Positions 9,401-17,323 of a stretch of DNA of 34,221 nucleotides are shown here, one piece after another. The notes under the pieces were generated by a model. The model was not told where the DNA came from. It worked only from the letters and a program-made list of their open reading frames with translations, and did not search any database. Within the stretch, counting starts at the first letter, position 1. Each line of letters starts with the position of its first letter. The stretch covers positions 1-34,221 of the forward strand of contig DASWMI010000187.1 in assembly GCA_036399835.1 (NCBI GenBank). Direction: 5' to 3'. This stretch comes from DASYML01 sp036399835. Lineage in GTDB: Bacteria; Acidobacteriota; Blastocatellia; Pyrinomonadales; Pyrinomonadaceae. Position numbers and translations under genes: made by a program.

Positions 9401-12400
9401 ACTTCGACGTTGAGAAAATGGTTGACGGGCGGCACGACGACCTGTTTGGTGTCCATGAAAAGCTGGCTCTCGGAGACCATCAGTGCGCCGAGAAAGATAT
9501 TCGGGACGTATTTCTCCTCGACCGGAATCTCGATTAGCCTGGACGTGCCCGTGAGGTGGACCAGTTGATAGTTGTAAAGGCCGTCTCCCTCTATGCTGAA
9601 GAGGACGTAGCGATCCGGGACGAGCGTATTAATTATCACGGGAGCGCGCTCGCCCGCGCGAAAAGTGTCACGGTCAACGATAATCTCAAGCCCGCCCTGG
9701 CGATAACCCAACTCGGTGACGCTGTCGTTCGTCACCCAGACGGCTGTCTCGGCCTGAATCATTGGTCCACCCTTATCCGGACTGGTCCAGGCGATGCGAT
9801 AGTAGCCTTCGCGCGCGGGCGTGAATTTGAGCAGAGCTTCGCCCTCGGCATCTGTCTTGAGGCTCTCAGTGAGAATCTCTTCATGCTGATAACCGCTAAA
9901 CTTGAGCACCCAGGGCTTGCCATCCTTGCCGGGCGCGGGCGGAAAGGGGCGTCCGCGCTCGCTCGACTGCGCACGCAGGCGCTTGAGTTCTTCGCCTTTG
10001 ACTTCGCGCCCCGCAGGGTCTTGCCAGATTTCGTAATAGTAATCGCGCGTGACCTTGACCTGGCCCGCGACCTCCATCGGCTGCTCGTTAGCGTCGAGCG
10101 ATTTGAGGTTGACCTGCACCTCGTCGGCTGGGCGATAGATGTTGTGAGCGGCACGCGGGTAGACGTAATAACGCTGGCGCGTGACGCGCACGGTGTCGCT
10201 GCCTAAAACCTCACGGCGCGAGGCATCCGTGACGCGCGCCTCGATGAAGTATTCCCAGTCCTGGCCCGCGCCGCGCGGCGTCTCGAAGATGAGATGGGCC
10301 TTGCCCGTAGCATCCGTTTTTAAAGTCTCCTTTTTGATAACCTGTCCGCGCCCGCCGCCATACTGCGAGCGCTGCGGCGAGAGGTCCGTGTAGTACCAGG
10401 CGTATTCGCGCGGCTGTGTCCAGTAGTGATAGAAGGGGTTCTGGTAAACGACCACCTCGACGTTTGCGCCGCTGACTGGTCCACCAAAGTAGTAGTCGGC
10501 ATTGATGGTCACTTCGACCTTCTCGCCGAGGCGGAAGGCTCTCTTATGCCCGTCGGTTTCGGGCGTTCGGACGCCGACCTTGAATTCCGGCAACTTGTAT
10601 TCTTCGAGCCGGAAGAGGTTGGCGCTGCCGATGGTCTGATGGCGGCCAGCATCATAAAAGGTGACCTCGTAAGCGCCGAGCGGCATGGCTTCCGTCAGCT
10701 CAAGCGTGCCCCAGGCGCTCCCGAAAGTATTGAGAGTCACCCTGTCATCCTTCACCTTATTGCCGCGCGGGTCTTTAATCTCGTATTCGATAGTCTGGTT
10801 GGCCGGAGTCGTGTAGACGGACTCGCCGGTTTTGCGCGCGATGAATTTCCACTGCACGGTCTCCTGCGGGCGATAGGCGGGGCGGTCCGTAAAAGCGTAG
10901 ATGCGCCAGGGCTGATCGCTCGGCGCAGTGTTATAGCTCTGCCCCGGACTGAAAGCCTGACGCGCGCCGCTTCCGGCGCTGACGAACAGCTCTTCATAGT
11001 TGTTATTGTTGACGAGTTCAAAGAGGGCTAGGCCGTCCGCGTTCGTCGTCTTCTCGCTCTCGCGCCAGACCCATTGCTGTGTGCCGGTGTGATAACTCTT
11101 CTCCCAGAGCTTGACGCTCGCGCTCGCCAGCGGCGCGCCGCTGATGGCGTTGCAGAAATAGACCAGCGCCTGCTTGCCCGCCGTCTTGAGAACCAGCGAA
11201 GCATCCGTAATCAGGATGACATCTCGGGCAATCGTGTTTCCGCTACGCGCTTCTATCAGATAAGCCCCGGCAGGCAGCCGCTGGTCCAGCCGCAAGGCCT
11301 CCTGCCCGGGCTTATGCAGCCCATCGTCTGTGGTCTGCTTCGACCATGCTTTGAGAGGCTCGCGGCCAGCGAGTCTGACCTGCGCGACCCAACCGCTACT
11401 CGTCTGGTCCTTATCCGTAAAACGCACATCGCGCGGCAGCTCGACTTTGTAGAGAGCGAAGTCAAGGCGCTCGACGTTGCGCCATGAGAGATTAAGTTGA
11501 ATCTCTGAATCAGGCAGGAAGATGTTTGAAACGTAAACGCCGAGGGTCGGCTTGGTGATATTTTCAACCTGCTGCTGCGCGTTGTCGTAATAACGCGTCT
11601 CAGCCTTTTTGTAGGTGGAGAGCAGACGACGAAACAGTTCGAGCGCGCGGACGTAATCCGGCTGCTGCTGCCATTCGCCCGTGTCGAGCTGCGTGACGCG
11701 TCCATTGGAGGCCAGCCATTCGGCGTAGTAGTAGAGCGCATCGTCATACCAGTCGCTCTCTCTTCCAGCCTTCAGCGCGCCCTCGAACTCTTCGGGCACG
11801 CGTTGCTTCTGCTCCCATGCGCCGTCCAGACGCAGCCGCATGGCTAAGAGATAATGCGCGTGCGCCTGATCGTTCTGGTCCAGCGCGATGCGGACGGCAT
11901 TTTCGAGCACCTCGGCAGGCAGAGTGTTGCCGTAATATCCGGGGTAGTAATCTTGATCGGCCCAGGCGGGCGATGAGGTCTTCCAGACAATCTGCAAATA
12001 ACGCGCGCGCGCAGGGTTTAGCTCGCGCTGTCCGGCCCACCAATCGAGCGCCTGTTCGTAGTAAGGCCAGGCCGTGCTCCAATCCTGCGCATCGCGCCGC
12101 AACCACCAGAAATCACCGAGCGATTCCTGCACTTCGGCCCAGACACGATCCTTCTCATCTTCGCGCTTGATGTCGCGCACTAAGGCTTCGAGCCTGGTGC
12201 GCGCCTCTTCAAACTTCGTCGAGTCATCCGTATCGGTTGCCGCCTCGGCGCGCCAGAGCGTGTCCGCCAAACGAAAGCTGGTCCAGCGAGCTTCAACCGG
12301 CGGCAGCTTCATCGCCCCGGCCTTCACGTATAGCTCGTGCGCCTTCGAGTAAGACTTTTCGGCGTAGAACTTTTCCGCTTCGGTTTTGAGACGCACATAA

Positions 12401-12465
12401 TCAGGCTGTTGCCCGAAGGCCGTGCCGGACAGAATCAGGATAATCAGGGTGGCAATTTTTTTCAT
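6418..12465 (-). CDS. Bacterial alpha-2-macroglobulin, very large, with TPR-like N-terminus and thioester motif
   Basis: 2015 residues from the ATG at 12465, chosen because a signal peptide (MKKIATLIILILSGTAFGQ) begins there; the 15 extra codons to 12510 look untranslated. The first ~300 residues are helical and TPR-like. MG1/MG2-type beta domains follow, with a bait-like central region. CTEQ at residues 1437-1440 is the internal thioester motif (CxEQ), followed by the helical thioester domain (DGGWGWWKEDDSDHF) and C-terminal receptor-type domains. Bacterial A2Ms of the YfhM/YfaS type trap and covalently bind invading proteases in the periplasm; enteric ones are about 1500-1650 residues, so this one is longer. 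The usual genomic partner, PbpC (a peptidoglycan glycosyltransferase), is absent; the next gene downstream is instead a lytic transglycosylase. It lies just downstream of the triad/WD40 block. Confidence 0.92.
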   Translation of the reverse strand: MKKIATLIILILSGTAFGQQPDYVRLKTEAEKFYAEKSYSKAHELYVKAGAMKLPPVEARWTSFRLADTLWRAEAATDTDDSTKFEEARTRLEALVRDIKREDEKDRVWAEVQESLGDFWWLRRDAQDWSTAWPYYEQALDWWAGQRELNPARARYLQIVWKTSSPAWADQDYYPGYYGNTLPAEVLENAVRIALDQNDQAHAHYLLAMRLRLDGAWEQKQRVPEEFEGALKAGRESDWYDDALYYYAEWLASNGRVTQLDTGEWQQQPDYVRALELFRRLLSTYKKAETRYYDNAQQQVENITKPTLGVYVSNIFLPDSEIQLNLSWRNVERLDFALYKVELPRDVRFTDKDQTSSGWVAQVRLAGREPLKAWSKQTTDDGLHKPGQEALRLDQRLPAGAYLIEARSGNTIARDVILITDASLVLKTAGKQALVYFCNAISGAPLASASVKLWEKSYHTGTQQWVWRESEKTTNADGLALFELVNNNNYEELFVSAGSGARQAFSPGQSYNTAPSDQPWRIYAFTDRPAYRPQETVQWKFIARKTGESVYTTPANQTIEYEIKDPRGNKVKDDRVTLNTFGSAWGTLELTEAMPLGAYEVTFYDAGRHQTIGSANLFRLEEYKLPEFKVGVRTPETDGHKRAFRLGEKVEVTINADYYFGGPVSGANVEVVVYQNPFYHYWTQPREYAWYYTDLSPQRSQYGGGRGQVIKKETLKTDATGKAHLIFETPRGAGQDWEYFIEARVTDASRREVLGSDTVRVTRQRYYVYPRAAHNIYRPADEVQVNLKSLDANEQPMEVAGQVKVTRDYYYEIWQDPAGREVKGEELKRLRAQSSERGRPFPPAPGKDGKPWVLKFSGYQHEEILTESLKTDAEGEALLKFTPAREGYYRIAWTSPDKGGPMIQAETAVWVTNDSVTELGYRQGGLEIIVDRDTFRAGERAPVIINTLVPDRYVLFSIEGDGLYNYQLVHLTGTSRLIEIPVEEKYVPNIFLGALMVSESQLFMDTKQVVVPPVNHFLNVEVKADREQYQPREEGTLTITTRDREGQPVAAEVALGLVDSSVFYIQQETAGDPRQFYFGTKRTQRTQTQSTFQQKAYARLVWGPDKQLIDERVLEQQRLYAAAGGAPSNQPYERLQVLGGLARRERGAQGAAGQLADADNAAVISREAKDTAEYSVKSLPANGRRVDSLSTIAPIVNEAVAISPEPAVQVRNDFRSTVFWQPDVITDRNGLATIKVKYPDSLTNWTATARVSTEGDKFGVASTETRTKQPLIVRLQAPRFFVVGDTATVSAVINNNNEQAMMATASLDVDGVVLMGVVLDGRTVKAEPQPVNVPAGGEARVDWTIAVRQPGAVKLKVAARAQTQADAMERDFMAYEHGIEKFVAKSGKLRGNEVAVNLDIPAERKRESTRLTVQVAPSMAVTMLDALPYLIDYPYGCTEQTMSRFLPAVITAKTLKEMGLSPEAAMSKVFGGIEPATAAEVNPKGKRDLKELERITRQSLDRLYGMQHEDGGWGWWKEDDSDHFMTAYVLWGLTLALEAGIEVRPEAMQQAAEYLDGELAEEEDNQDMQAWMLHASAIYLASTNRRSADAGEASEAQAKALENLWTRREKLNAYTRALLALSAHYYGDQAKAQTLVRNLENGVKIDRTPDTSIVQRVGQQSDASVISTAHWGEDGLYYRWSEGGVEATSFVLRALLAIDPRNKLIEPVTNWLVKNRRGAQWSNTRDTAITVLALNDYLRQTGEAKAELEYELLVNGHSIVNKRLTAEDALSAPSRFVIDPAFIRDGANEIRIRRKAGNSPLYFSAESQFFSLEEPIRAAGHEIFVRREYYKLVSHPTLLKGYVNERVPLRDGEVVQSGERVEVVVTIEAKNSYEYLLFEDLKPAGLESVELRSGEPLSARELKSGALERKLSASNAGGPRESKLAHAAKQDEDGEEDEASDYTGRDSFVYRELRDRKVALFISQLPQGFWEIRYELRAEAPGAFHALPMLGHAMYVPEIRCNDAELRIRVSDKKG

Positions 12466-12530
12466 GGCGTTAGGTAGAACGGGCGAGCCGGAAAATCCTG
12501 CATCAAGCATGCGCGATGGAGAGCGGTTAG

Positions 12531-12560
12531 CATTAAGACACTACGATAGGGAATATTCAA
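12531..12560 (-). promoter_or_regulatory. Possible promoter for the alpha-2-macroglobulin gene
   Basis: On the minus strand TTGAAT (12560-12555) and TTAATG (12536-12531) are 18 bases apart, about 65 bases before the chosen start. The -35 box is a fair match and the -10 box a poor one. Listed only as a candidate. Confidence 0.25.
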
Positions 12561-12579
12561 GACCTGTTTTGAAGATGTC

Positions 12580-12600
12580 TGGATGGATGAGAGCCATCCA
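12580..12600. terminator. Short hairpin downstream of the WD40 gene
   Basis: TGGATGG (12580-12586), loop ATGAGAG, CCATCCA (12594-12600) form a perfect 7 bp stem 14 bases past the WD40 stop. A T-rich run (TTCTTTT) follows on the + strand, not on the strand of the gene, so it is not a textbook terminator for it. It may still protect or end the transcript. Confidence 0.35.
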
Positions 12601-12614
12601 TTCTTTTAAGCATC

Positions 12615-13940
12615 TTAGCCGCGCAGAGGAATGGTCCAGAAGCGGACTGCGCCGTCCAGGCTGCCTGTCAGGATGCCTGTGCCATCGGGCAGCAGTGAGA
12701 GCGAGTTGATGCCCTGGTATTCACCGATGGTTCTGGATTTGGCGCTCCGCACATCCCAGACGCGAATCCTGCCGTCGAGCGAGCAGGCGGCTATTCTTTC
12801 GCCGTCGCTTGAAAAGGCTACCGAGCAGACGCACGAGCAATTTTTTCCGAGCACGGTTGCCCGTCCCGTCCTCGTGTTCCACAGCCTGACAGTCTCATCC
12901 CAGCTTCCGGTCGCCACCGTTTCGCCGCTCGGAGAGAAGGCGACTGAAGTTATCTGTCGGCTGCATTGGCCCAGAGAGCGGGGCTGTCCCGTCTCTAAAT
13001 TCCAGATGCGAAGCGTCGCCTGGACCAGATTAGCATCGCCCGTCGCAATGCTTTTTCCGTCAGGCGAAAAAGAGAGCGAGGGGAAAGAGCCTCCTTCTGT
13101 TTTGAAAATCCGCAACTGTCCTGTTTGCAGATTCCAGAGACGCAGGCCGCTTCCCGTTTCGGCGCTCACGCAGGCGAGACTCCTCCCGCCGGGCGAATAG
13201 CAGAGCGCCGGAGCGCGATTGCCGCAGCCGCCCAGCTCAACAGCTTCTCCAGCCTCAAGCTCCCAGATACGAATCTGCGAGTTTGCCCCCGGAAGCTGCG
13301 ACTCGCTGGCGGAGGCCAGGCAAGCTCCGTCGGGAGAGAAGGCGACGGAAGAGACTGGACCAGTACACTCGCCTGCAAACAGTTCCTCCCCCGTTCGTAG
13401 ATTCCACAGACGGACGCGCGCATCGTCGCTTCCGGCAGCGATGCTCAATCCGTCCGGCGAGACGGCGACAGAGCGCACAGCCCTCTCACACTTTCCGACC
13501 AACCAGCCTTCCCTGAGCATGGCAGGCTGGGGAGCTTCGCGTTGCGTTTGGTTTGAAGACGAAGCGAAGCTATGGGTGTTAACCGTTGGGCCTTCAGGAG
13601 ATGTCTGGTCCTGTTCTTCCGCTTCCGTCTTTGGCAGAGCATGAAGCGCGGCGGACCATGTTTCAACCGCCCAGCGCGAGGCTTCTTCTGTGAGCGACAG
13701 GTTATTCTGAAGACGCTTGACGAGCAGCCCTCGCAGCATCTCGCGCGGCATGCTCTCGCGCGAGGCCGCGAGGTCTGCGGCGACCTGCTCGCGGACGGCG
13801 CAGACGAGGACGAAAATCTCTTTCTTAAACTCGCCGCAGTAATCCTTGAGGAGAGATTCGCAGAGCCGCGCGTCCGTCAAGAGCGGCCTACCGTGCCTGG
13901 CAACGACCTCGCGCAGTTTTTGTTTGACCAGCTCGTTCAT
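12615..13940 (-). CDS. WD40 seven-blade propeller protein with helical N-terminal domain
   Basis: 441 residues from the ATG at 13940 (a TTG lies just before it at 13943; neither has a strong ribosome-binding site). Residues ~1-100 form a compact helical domain rich in Leu/Arg/Glu (VKQKLREVVARHG... LLKDYCGEFKKEI) that I do not assign to a named family. A Ser/Thr/Gln-rich linker spans ~110-145. Residues ~150-441 hold seven WD40 repeats, each with a 'SVAFSPDG...A.GS.D..VRLWN..TG' core, enough for a full propeller. Such proteins are interaction platforms. No signal peptide or membrane segment, so cytoplasmic. It follows the VWA-PP2C-kinase triad on the same strand, separated by a repeat element, and could scaffold the signalling complex; that role is inference. 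Confidence 0.85.
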   Translation of the reverse strand: MNELVKQKLREVVARHGRPLLTDARLCESLLKDYCGEFKKEIFVLVCAVREQVAADLAASRESMPREMLRGLLVKRLQNNLSLTEEASRWAVETWSAALHALPKTEAEEQDQTSPEGPTVNTHSFASSSNQTQREAPQPAMLREGWLVGKCERAVRSVAVSPDGLSIAAGSDDARVRLWNLRTGEELFAGECTGPVSSVAFSPDGACLASASESQLPGANSQIRIWELEAGEAVELGGCGNRAPALCYSPGGRSLACVSAETGSGLRLWNLQTGQLRIFKTEGGSFPSLSFSPDGKSIATGDANLVQATLRIWNLETGQPRSLGQCSRQITSVAFSPSGETVATGSWDETVRLWNTRTGRATVLGKNCSCVCSVAFSSDGERIAACSLDGRIRVWDVRSAKSRTIGEYQGINSLSLLPDGTGILTGSLDGAVRFWTIPLRG

Positions 13941-13987
13941 CAAGAAGTTGAGACACGCTAAGAGAGTATTTCAAAACCGGAACGTCT

Positions 13988-14116
13988 GCCACAGAGGCGC
14001 AGAGGCACGGAGAACAAAACTGAGAGACAGAGCATAAGTAGGAAAGATATATTGAACAGTCTTATCACATCCTGATTTGTCTTCTCTCTCTCTGTGCCTC
14101 TCGCGTCTGCGGTGGC
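13988..14116. repeat. Long imperfect inverted repeat (intergenic REP-like palindromic element)
   Basis: The left arm (13988-14013, CCACAGAGGCGCAGAGGCAC core) and right arm (14089-14116, GTGCCTCTCGCGTCTGCGG core) are inverted complements with a few mismatches, enclosing ~75 bases. The arms resemble the widespread 'CCACAGAGGCACAGAGGCACGGAGA' intergenic palindromes seen in many environmental bacterial genomes. No gene is present in the 13944-14141 gap. It could fold into a long cruciform or hairpin between the kinase and WD40 genes and reduce read-through. Confidence 0.65.
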
Positions 14117-14141
14117 TGATGTTGAAATCTGTTCTTAATCT

Positions 14142-15464
14142 TCAGAACGAGATTTCGCCTTCTGCCTGGCCGAAGTTAATCCTCGTGCCCATCGCCAGCG
14201 TGACGCTGCGTCCGGGCAGAACGTCCCTCACCTCGCCTTTAAGGTTTGTTGTGGACCAGTTGTATCTTGAGAGATTTTTGAGACCCCAGAGATTTTGGTC
14301 CTGCGGATGCCTGGTGACGGCTGCCACAGGCTGTGCGAAATCATAAGGACGCTCGTTATTGACATGATGCGGGAAAAGCTGCGCATCGTGGTTGAGCATA
14401 ATGACGGCCCTTCCAATCTGTATGCGTGGCGGAAAGCGTTGCGGCTGGCGGCAGGACCAGCAGGCAGCCTGGTTGCCGTTCGCAGCCTGCGCGGATTCGG
14501 AGTCGTAGAAATTCTCGGCCTTGCAGTGGCCGCAGTAAATAATCGAATCGCGCAGCCGGACCATCGCCGCACGCCAGTTGCTCTCGCGCACGCGGCCATG
14601 AAGGGGGTCGCGTATGCCTTCGGTAAAGGCGCGTGTAAAGAGTTCGCGTAAAAATTTCGGGTAGATGGGCCAGAATTCGAGCGCGTTTCTGTGTTGCGAG
14701 GGGTCTGGCGCATTGGAAGTGTCCGAAGGGTCGAAGATAAAGAGAGGCTCCGTGCCGTAGAGCTTCTTCATCGCGGGCAGGTCCAGACACTTGATGCTCA
14801 GCTCCTTTTTTCCTTCCAGCGGATGATGGACCATAAACATGTAGAAGAGCAGCACCGAAAGAGAGAAGAGGTCCGTCTGAATTCCGGGCACGGCCTCGCC
14901 CCGCACGATCTCCGGGGCCATAAAGCGCGGCGTGCCGTAGACGCCGGATGCGGCCTGGCCGTCAACCGCCACGTTGTCGTTGTCGCAGATGAGAATCTCG
15001 CCAGAGTCAGGGTCGAAGAAGGCATTGCCGAAAGAGATGTCTCGATAGCAGAGGCCCTTCGCGTGCAGTTGAAGAAAGCTGTGTGAAAGCTCCAGCCCGG
15101 CGGTCGCCAGCGCGCGAAAGCCAGGCTCTATGCGTCGCTTCATCATGTCCACGATGCTTCTATACCGAGGCTCTCGCAGCGGCATGATGTAGCCGAAGCC
15201 GCGCACGCCCTGATGCGAAGCAAGCTCCAGCGGCCAGAGAAATTTGTTGCTCGGCGCGCCCATCCTGACGAGAGTTTCGAGAGCCTTGCGTTGCTCGCCG
15301 GTGGCGGAGGATGGGAAATACCATTTGAGGGCCAGCGGTTTTCCATCGCGGATGGCGCGATAGACCTCGCCCTGCCCGCCGCCGCCCAGAAACTCCCTGA
15401 CCTCGCAGGTCATGCCCGTCAGCTCAGTGCGCACCTTCTGGCCCGGCTCAAGAATCTGGTTCAT
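14142..15464 (-). CDS. Ser/Thr protein kinase (YegI/TerY-P type) with zinc ribbon and FHA-like C-terminus
   Basis: 440 residues. Kinase domain ~18-300: Gly-rich loop GGGGQGEVY (27-35), Lys47 in ALKWY, catalytic loop YRDISFGN with D142 and N147, and DND at 161-163 in place of DFG. The lysine usually found two residues after the catalytic Asp is Ser144, as in some atypical kinases. A zinc ribbon follows (CGHC ... CWSC, about 315-342). The C-terminus contains a pattern typical of FHA-type beta-sandwiches (GLKNLSRYNWS..., VLPGRSVTLAMGTRINFG). No membrane helix, so unlike most bacterial Hanks kinases it is cytosolic. It starts three bases after the PP2C stop with AGAGG upstream. Together with the PP2C and VWA genes it forms a TerY-P triad like E. 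coli YegI-YegK-YegL. Near a T6SS it may take the place of PpkA-type control (inference). Confidence 0.88.
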   Translation of the reverse strand: MNQILEPGQKVRTELTGMTCEVREFLGGGGQGEVYRAIRDGKPLALKWYFPSSATGEQRKALETLVRMGAPSNKFLWPLELASHQGVRGFGYIMPLREPRYRSIVDMMKRRIEPGFRALATAGLELSHSFLQLHAKGLCYRDISFGNAFFDPDSGEILICDNDNVAVDGQAASGVYGTPRFMAPEIVRGEAVPGIQTDLFSLSVLLFYMFMVHHPLEGKKELSIKCLDLPAMKKLYGTEPLFIFDPSDTSNAPDPSQHRNALEFWPIYPKFLRELFTRAFTEGIRDPLHGRVRESNWRAAMVRLRDSIIYCGHCKAENFYDSESAQAANGNQAACWSCRQPQRFPPRIQIGRAVIMLNHDAQLFPHHVNNERPYDFAQPVAAVTRHPQDQNLWGLKNLSRYNWSTTNLKGEVRDVLPGRSVTLAMGTRINFGQAEGEISF

Positions 15465-15467
15465 GCA

Positions 15468-16505
15468 TTAAACCTCTGACACGGCGGCAGCATCAGCCGA
15501 AGCAGCCTGAACGGAAGAATGAGCCTGAGCTTCCTCTTCATCTTCTTTCTCTTTTTGGTCTTCTTCATCATCAAGCTGCGCTGTTTGAACTTGAGATGCG
15601 CGTTGCTGGTCCAGTTCGATTGCGGGAGCGTGGCAGATCAGGCCGAGCGTGGCATCGTCGCCGCTGCCCGCGTAGGTTGATTCGGAGAGCCATGCGGCGA
15701 GGTCCGTCTTTATTTTGCGGAGTCCCTGCTGGCGTATGAGTTCAAGCAGGTCCGAGCCGACTTGAAGGAAGCTCCGGTCATCGCGGAAAGAGTTTGAATA
15801 ACCATCTGTCGAAAGGAGTATGAGCGCGGGCGGCGCGGCGTTGACGGTCTGGAAGCAGATTCTGAAATCGCGCCAGGCGTCGGGCGCGCAGAGCGAGGTC
15901 GTCTCGTTGGCAAAGAGCCGCTCGTCCTGGGGCAAGGGTCTCGTGACAGTTCCCTTTTCGGAGACGGCGAGTATCTCTCCGTCTCCGAGTTGCAGGTAGA
16001 GTATAAAACCTTCGGCGACGGCGGCGACGAGCAGCGTCGCTCCGTAGATGACGGAGAGATCGGCTAAAGAGAGTTTGGCTGGCGAGGATTGGTCCAGCGC
16101 CGGAAGATTAGCGGCGGCGAGCAGCTCAAGCTCTCTCTGAGTCAAAGGATGCGCGGCGAGGTGCTCGTAGACGGCTTCGAGCCATCTACGGACGAGCGCC
16201 TTCGGCAGCCACTCTTCGGCTGCGCGCTTTGCTACAGAGAGGCTCTCTGTGCCTGCCTGTCCGAGCAGAAAGTCGCGCACGACCTGCGTCGCCGTAGAGA
16301 CGGCCAGTTGCGCGCCCGCCTCGCTGCGAAAATATCGCGCGCTCCCGTGCCCGTCGGCAACAGCGAGGACGAGCGGCAGCCCGCGGCCCGATTCCGGTAG
16401 CCAAGAGATGGCATCCTGGTTGGGCCGACCGCTACGCTCGTGCAGAGCGCCGAGCACGCTGCGGCCCGTCGCCTGCCAGAGTCTTGCGCGTTCATCAGCC
16501 TTCAT
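15468..16505 (-). CDS. PP2C family protein phosphatase (YegK-like, TerY-P triad)
   Basis: 345 residues from the ATG at 16505, which has GAGGAAAG directly upstream; the longer frame to 16550 would overlap the VWA gene and lacks such a site. Metal-binding residues of the PP2C fold are in place: D31 in GRPNQDAISW, D51-G52 in VADGHGSARYF, the Asp of LLSTDGYSNSF, and the final Asp pair in GSGDDATLGL. It should remove phosphate from Ser/Thr in the cytoplasm with Mn2+/Mg2+. The last ~45 residues form a very acidic tail (DDEEDQKEKEDEEE) that may bind basic partners. It lies ten bases after the VWA gene and three bases before the kinase, so the three are co-translated. The likely substrate is the neighbouring kinase or its targets. 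Confidence 0.92.
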   Translation of the reverse strand: MKADERARLWQATGRSVLGALHERSGRPNQDAISWLPESGRGLPLVLAVADGHGSARYFRSEAGAQLAVSTATQVVRDFLLGQAGTESLSVAKRAAEEWLPKALVRRWLEAVYEHLAAHPLTQRELELLAAANLPALDQSSPAKLSLADLSVIYGATLLVAAVAEGFILYLQLGDGEILAVSEKGTVTRPLPQDERLFANETTSLCAPDAWRDFRICFQTVNAAPPALILLSTDGYSNSFRDDRSFLQVGSDLLELIRQQGLRKIKTDLAAWLSESTYAGSGDDATLGLICHAPAIELDQQRASQVQTAQLDDEEDQKEKEDEEEAQAHSSVQAASADAAAVSEV

Positions 16506-16515
16506 CTTTCCTCGC

Positions 16516-17217
16516 TTACCACACGTCATCCGCCGAAGAAGGCCCTGCATCCGGCAACGCAGGGATGGGCACGTTGAGGCCGGGCGCGTGTGAGTCTGCG
16601 GTCTGGCTGGAGGGCGAGGAAGCGGATTTGAGGACAGCCGTCGAGACCCACTTGATGTATTTGACGAGAGATTCGGGATTGTTAGCTTGCAGGGGTTTTA
16701 ATTCGGGATTGCCGATAAACTTTTGCAGGACTTCGGTGTCAGTATCCTCGCCGATGGCAATCGCAATGCGCACGGCCTTGCGTCCCCAGGGCTGCTCCAT
16801 CAAAGCCTTGAGACCGCCGGCGTAATCGTCTGTCGGTTGTCCGTCGGAGATGAGGACGAGAACGGGCGGCAAGGCCCTCTCGGTCATCGGCGGAATCCTG
16901 AGCTGCTCGGCGACCATCGAGAGAGCCTTGCCCATGTCCGTGACGCCTTCGGCGCTGAGGTCTTCCCAACGGAAGTCCGCGATCTCCGTCGGCTGCGAGA
17001 CGTGCCACTGCGCGCCCGAAGAGAACTTGATGGCGCGGACCAGTACCTGCGCGTTGGGGTTTTCGTCCGCTACAGACTGCATGTTCGGAATAGCTTCCTT
17101 GATAGCCATATTCAGAGACTGAATCTTGCCGTCAACAGCCATCGAGCCGGAACAGTCCGCAATCCAGATAAAGTGTAGCGGGCGAGTCGCCAGCTCACCG
17201 CCTGGGCGTTTGCTCAT
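16516..17217 (-). CDS. VWA domain protein, TerY/YegL-like
   Basis: 233 residues, mostly one von Willebrand factor A domain. The complete metal-ion-dependent adhesion site is visible: DCSGS (D21-x-S23-x-S25), T93 in EGVTDMG, and D125 in LISDGQPTDD. There is no signal peptide or membrane helix, unlike secreted VWA proteins, which fits the cytosolic TerY/YegL group. The C-terminal ~35 residues are low-complexity Pro/Ser. GAGGAGGT stands nine bases before the ATG, the strongest ribosome-binding site in this part. First gene of the VWA-PP2C-kinase triad, with its own candidate promoter. In TerY-P systems the VWA protein is thought to be the adaptor whose state is set by kinase and phosphatase. Confidence 0.9.
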   Translation of the reverse strand: MSKRPGGELATRPLHFIWIADCSGSMAVDGKIQSLNMAIKEAIPNMQSVADENPNAQVLVRAIKFSSGAQWHVSQPTEIADFRWEDLSAEGVTDMGKALSMVAEQLRIPPMTERALPPVLVLISDGQPTDDYAGGLKALMEQPWGRKAVRIAIAIGEDTDTEVLQKFIGNPELKPLQANNPESLVKYIKWVSTAVLKSASSPSSQTADSHAPGLNVPIPALPDAGPSSADDVW

Positions 17218-17264
17218 CCGAAGTCAACCTCCTCAAGCAGACAACATCCGAAAACTTCAGACGC

Positions 17265-17295
17265 ATTATGTATCAGGAGTCCTCGCCTTTGACAA
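17265..17295 (-). promoter_or_regulatory. Candidate promoter for the VWA-PP2C-kinase operon
   Basis: On the minus strand TTGTCA (17295-17290) is followed by TGATACATAAT; TACATA is at 17 bases and CATAAT (17270-17265) at 19 bases. An A/T-rich stretch (AATTAAATCA) lies directly upstream. The predicted start is ~45 bases before the VWA ATG. It would let the triad be expressed apart from the cargo genes upstream. Confidence 0.4.
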
Positions 17296-17323
17296 TGATT
17301 TAATTCGCCGCACGCGCACGCGG

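Noticed and set aside
14142..15464. Kinase as an inactive pseudokinase because of RDIS and DND motifs
   Set aside because: The Gly-rich loop, Lys47, catalytic Asp142, Asn147 and metal-binding Asp161 are all present, so activity is likely despite the changed neighbours.
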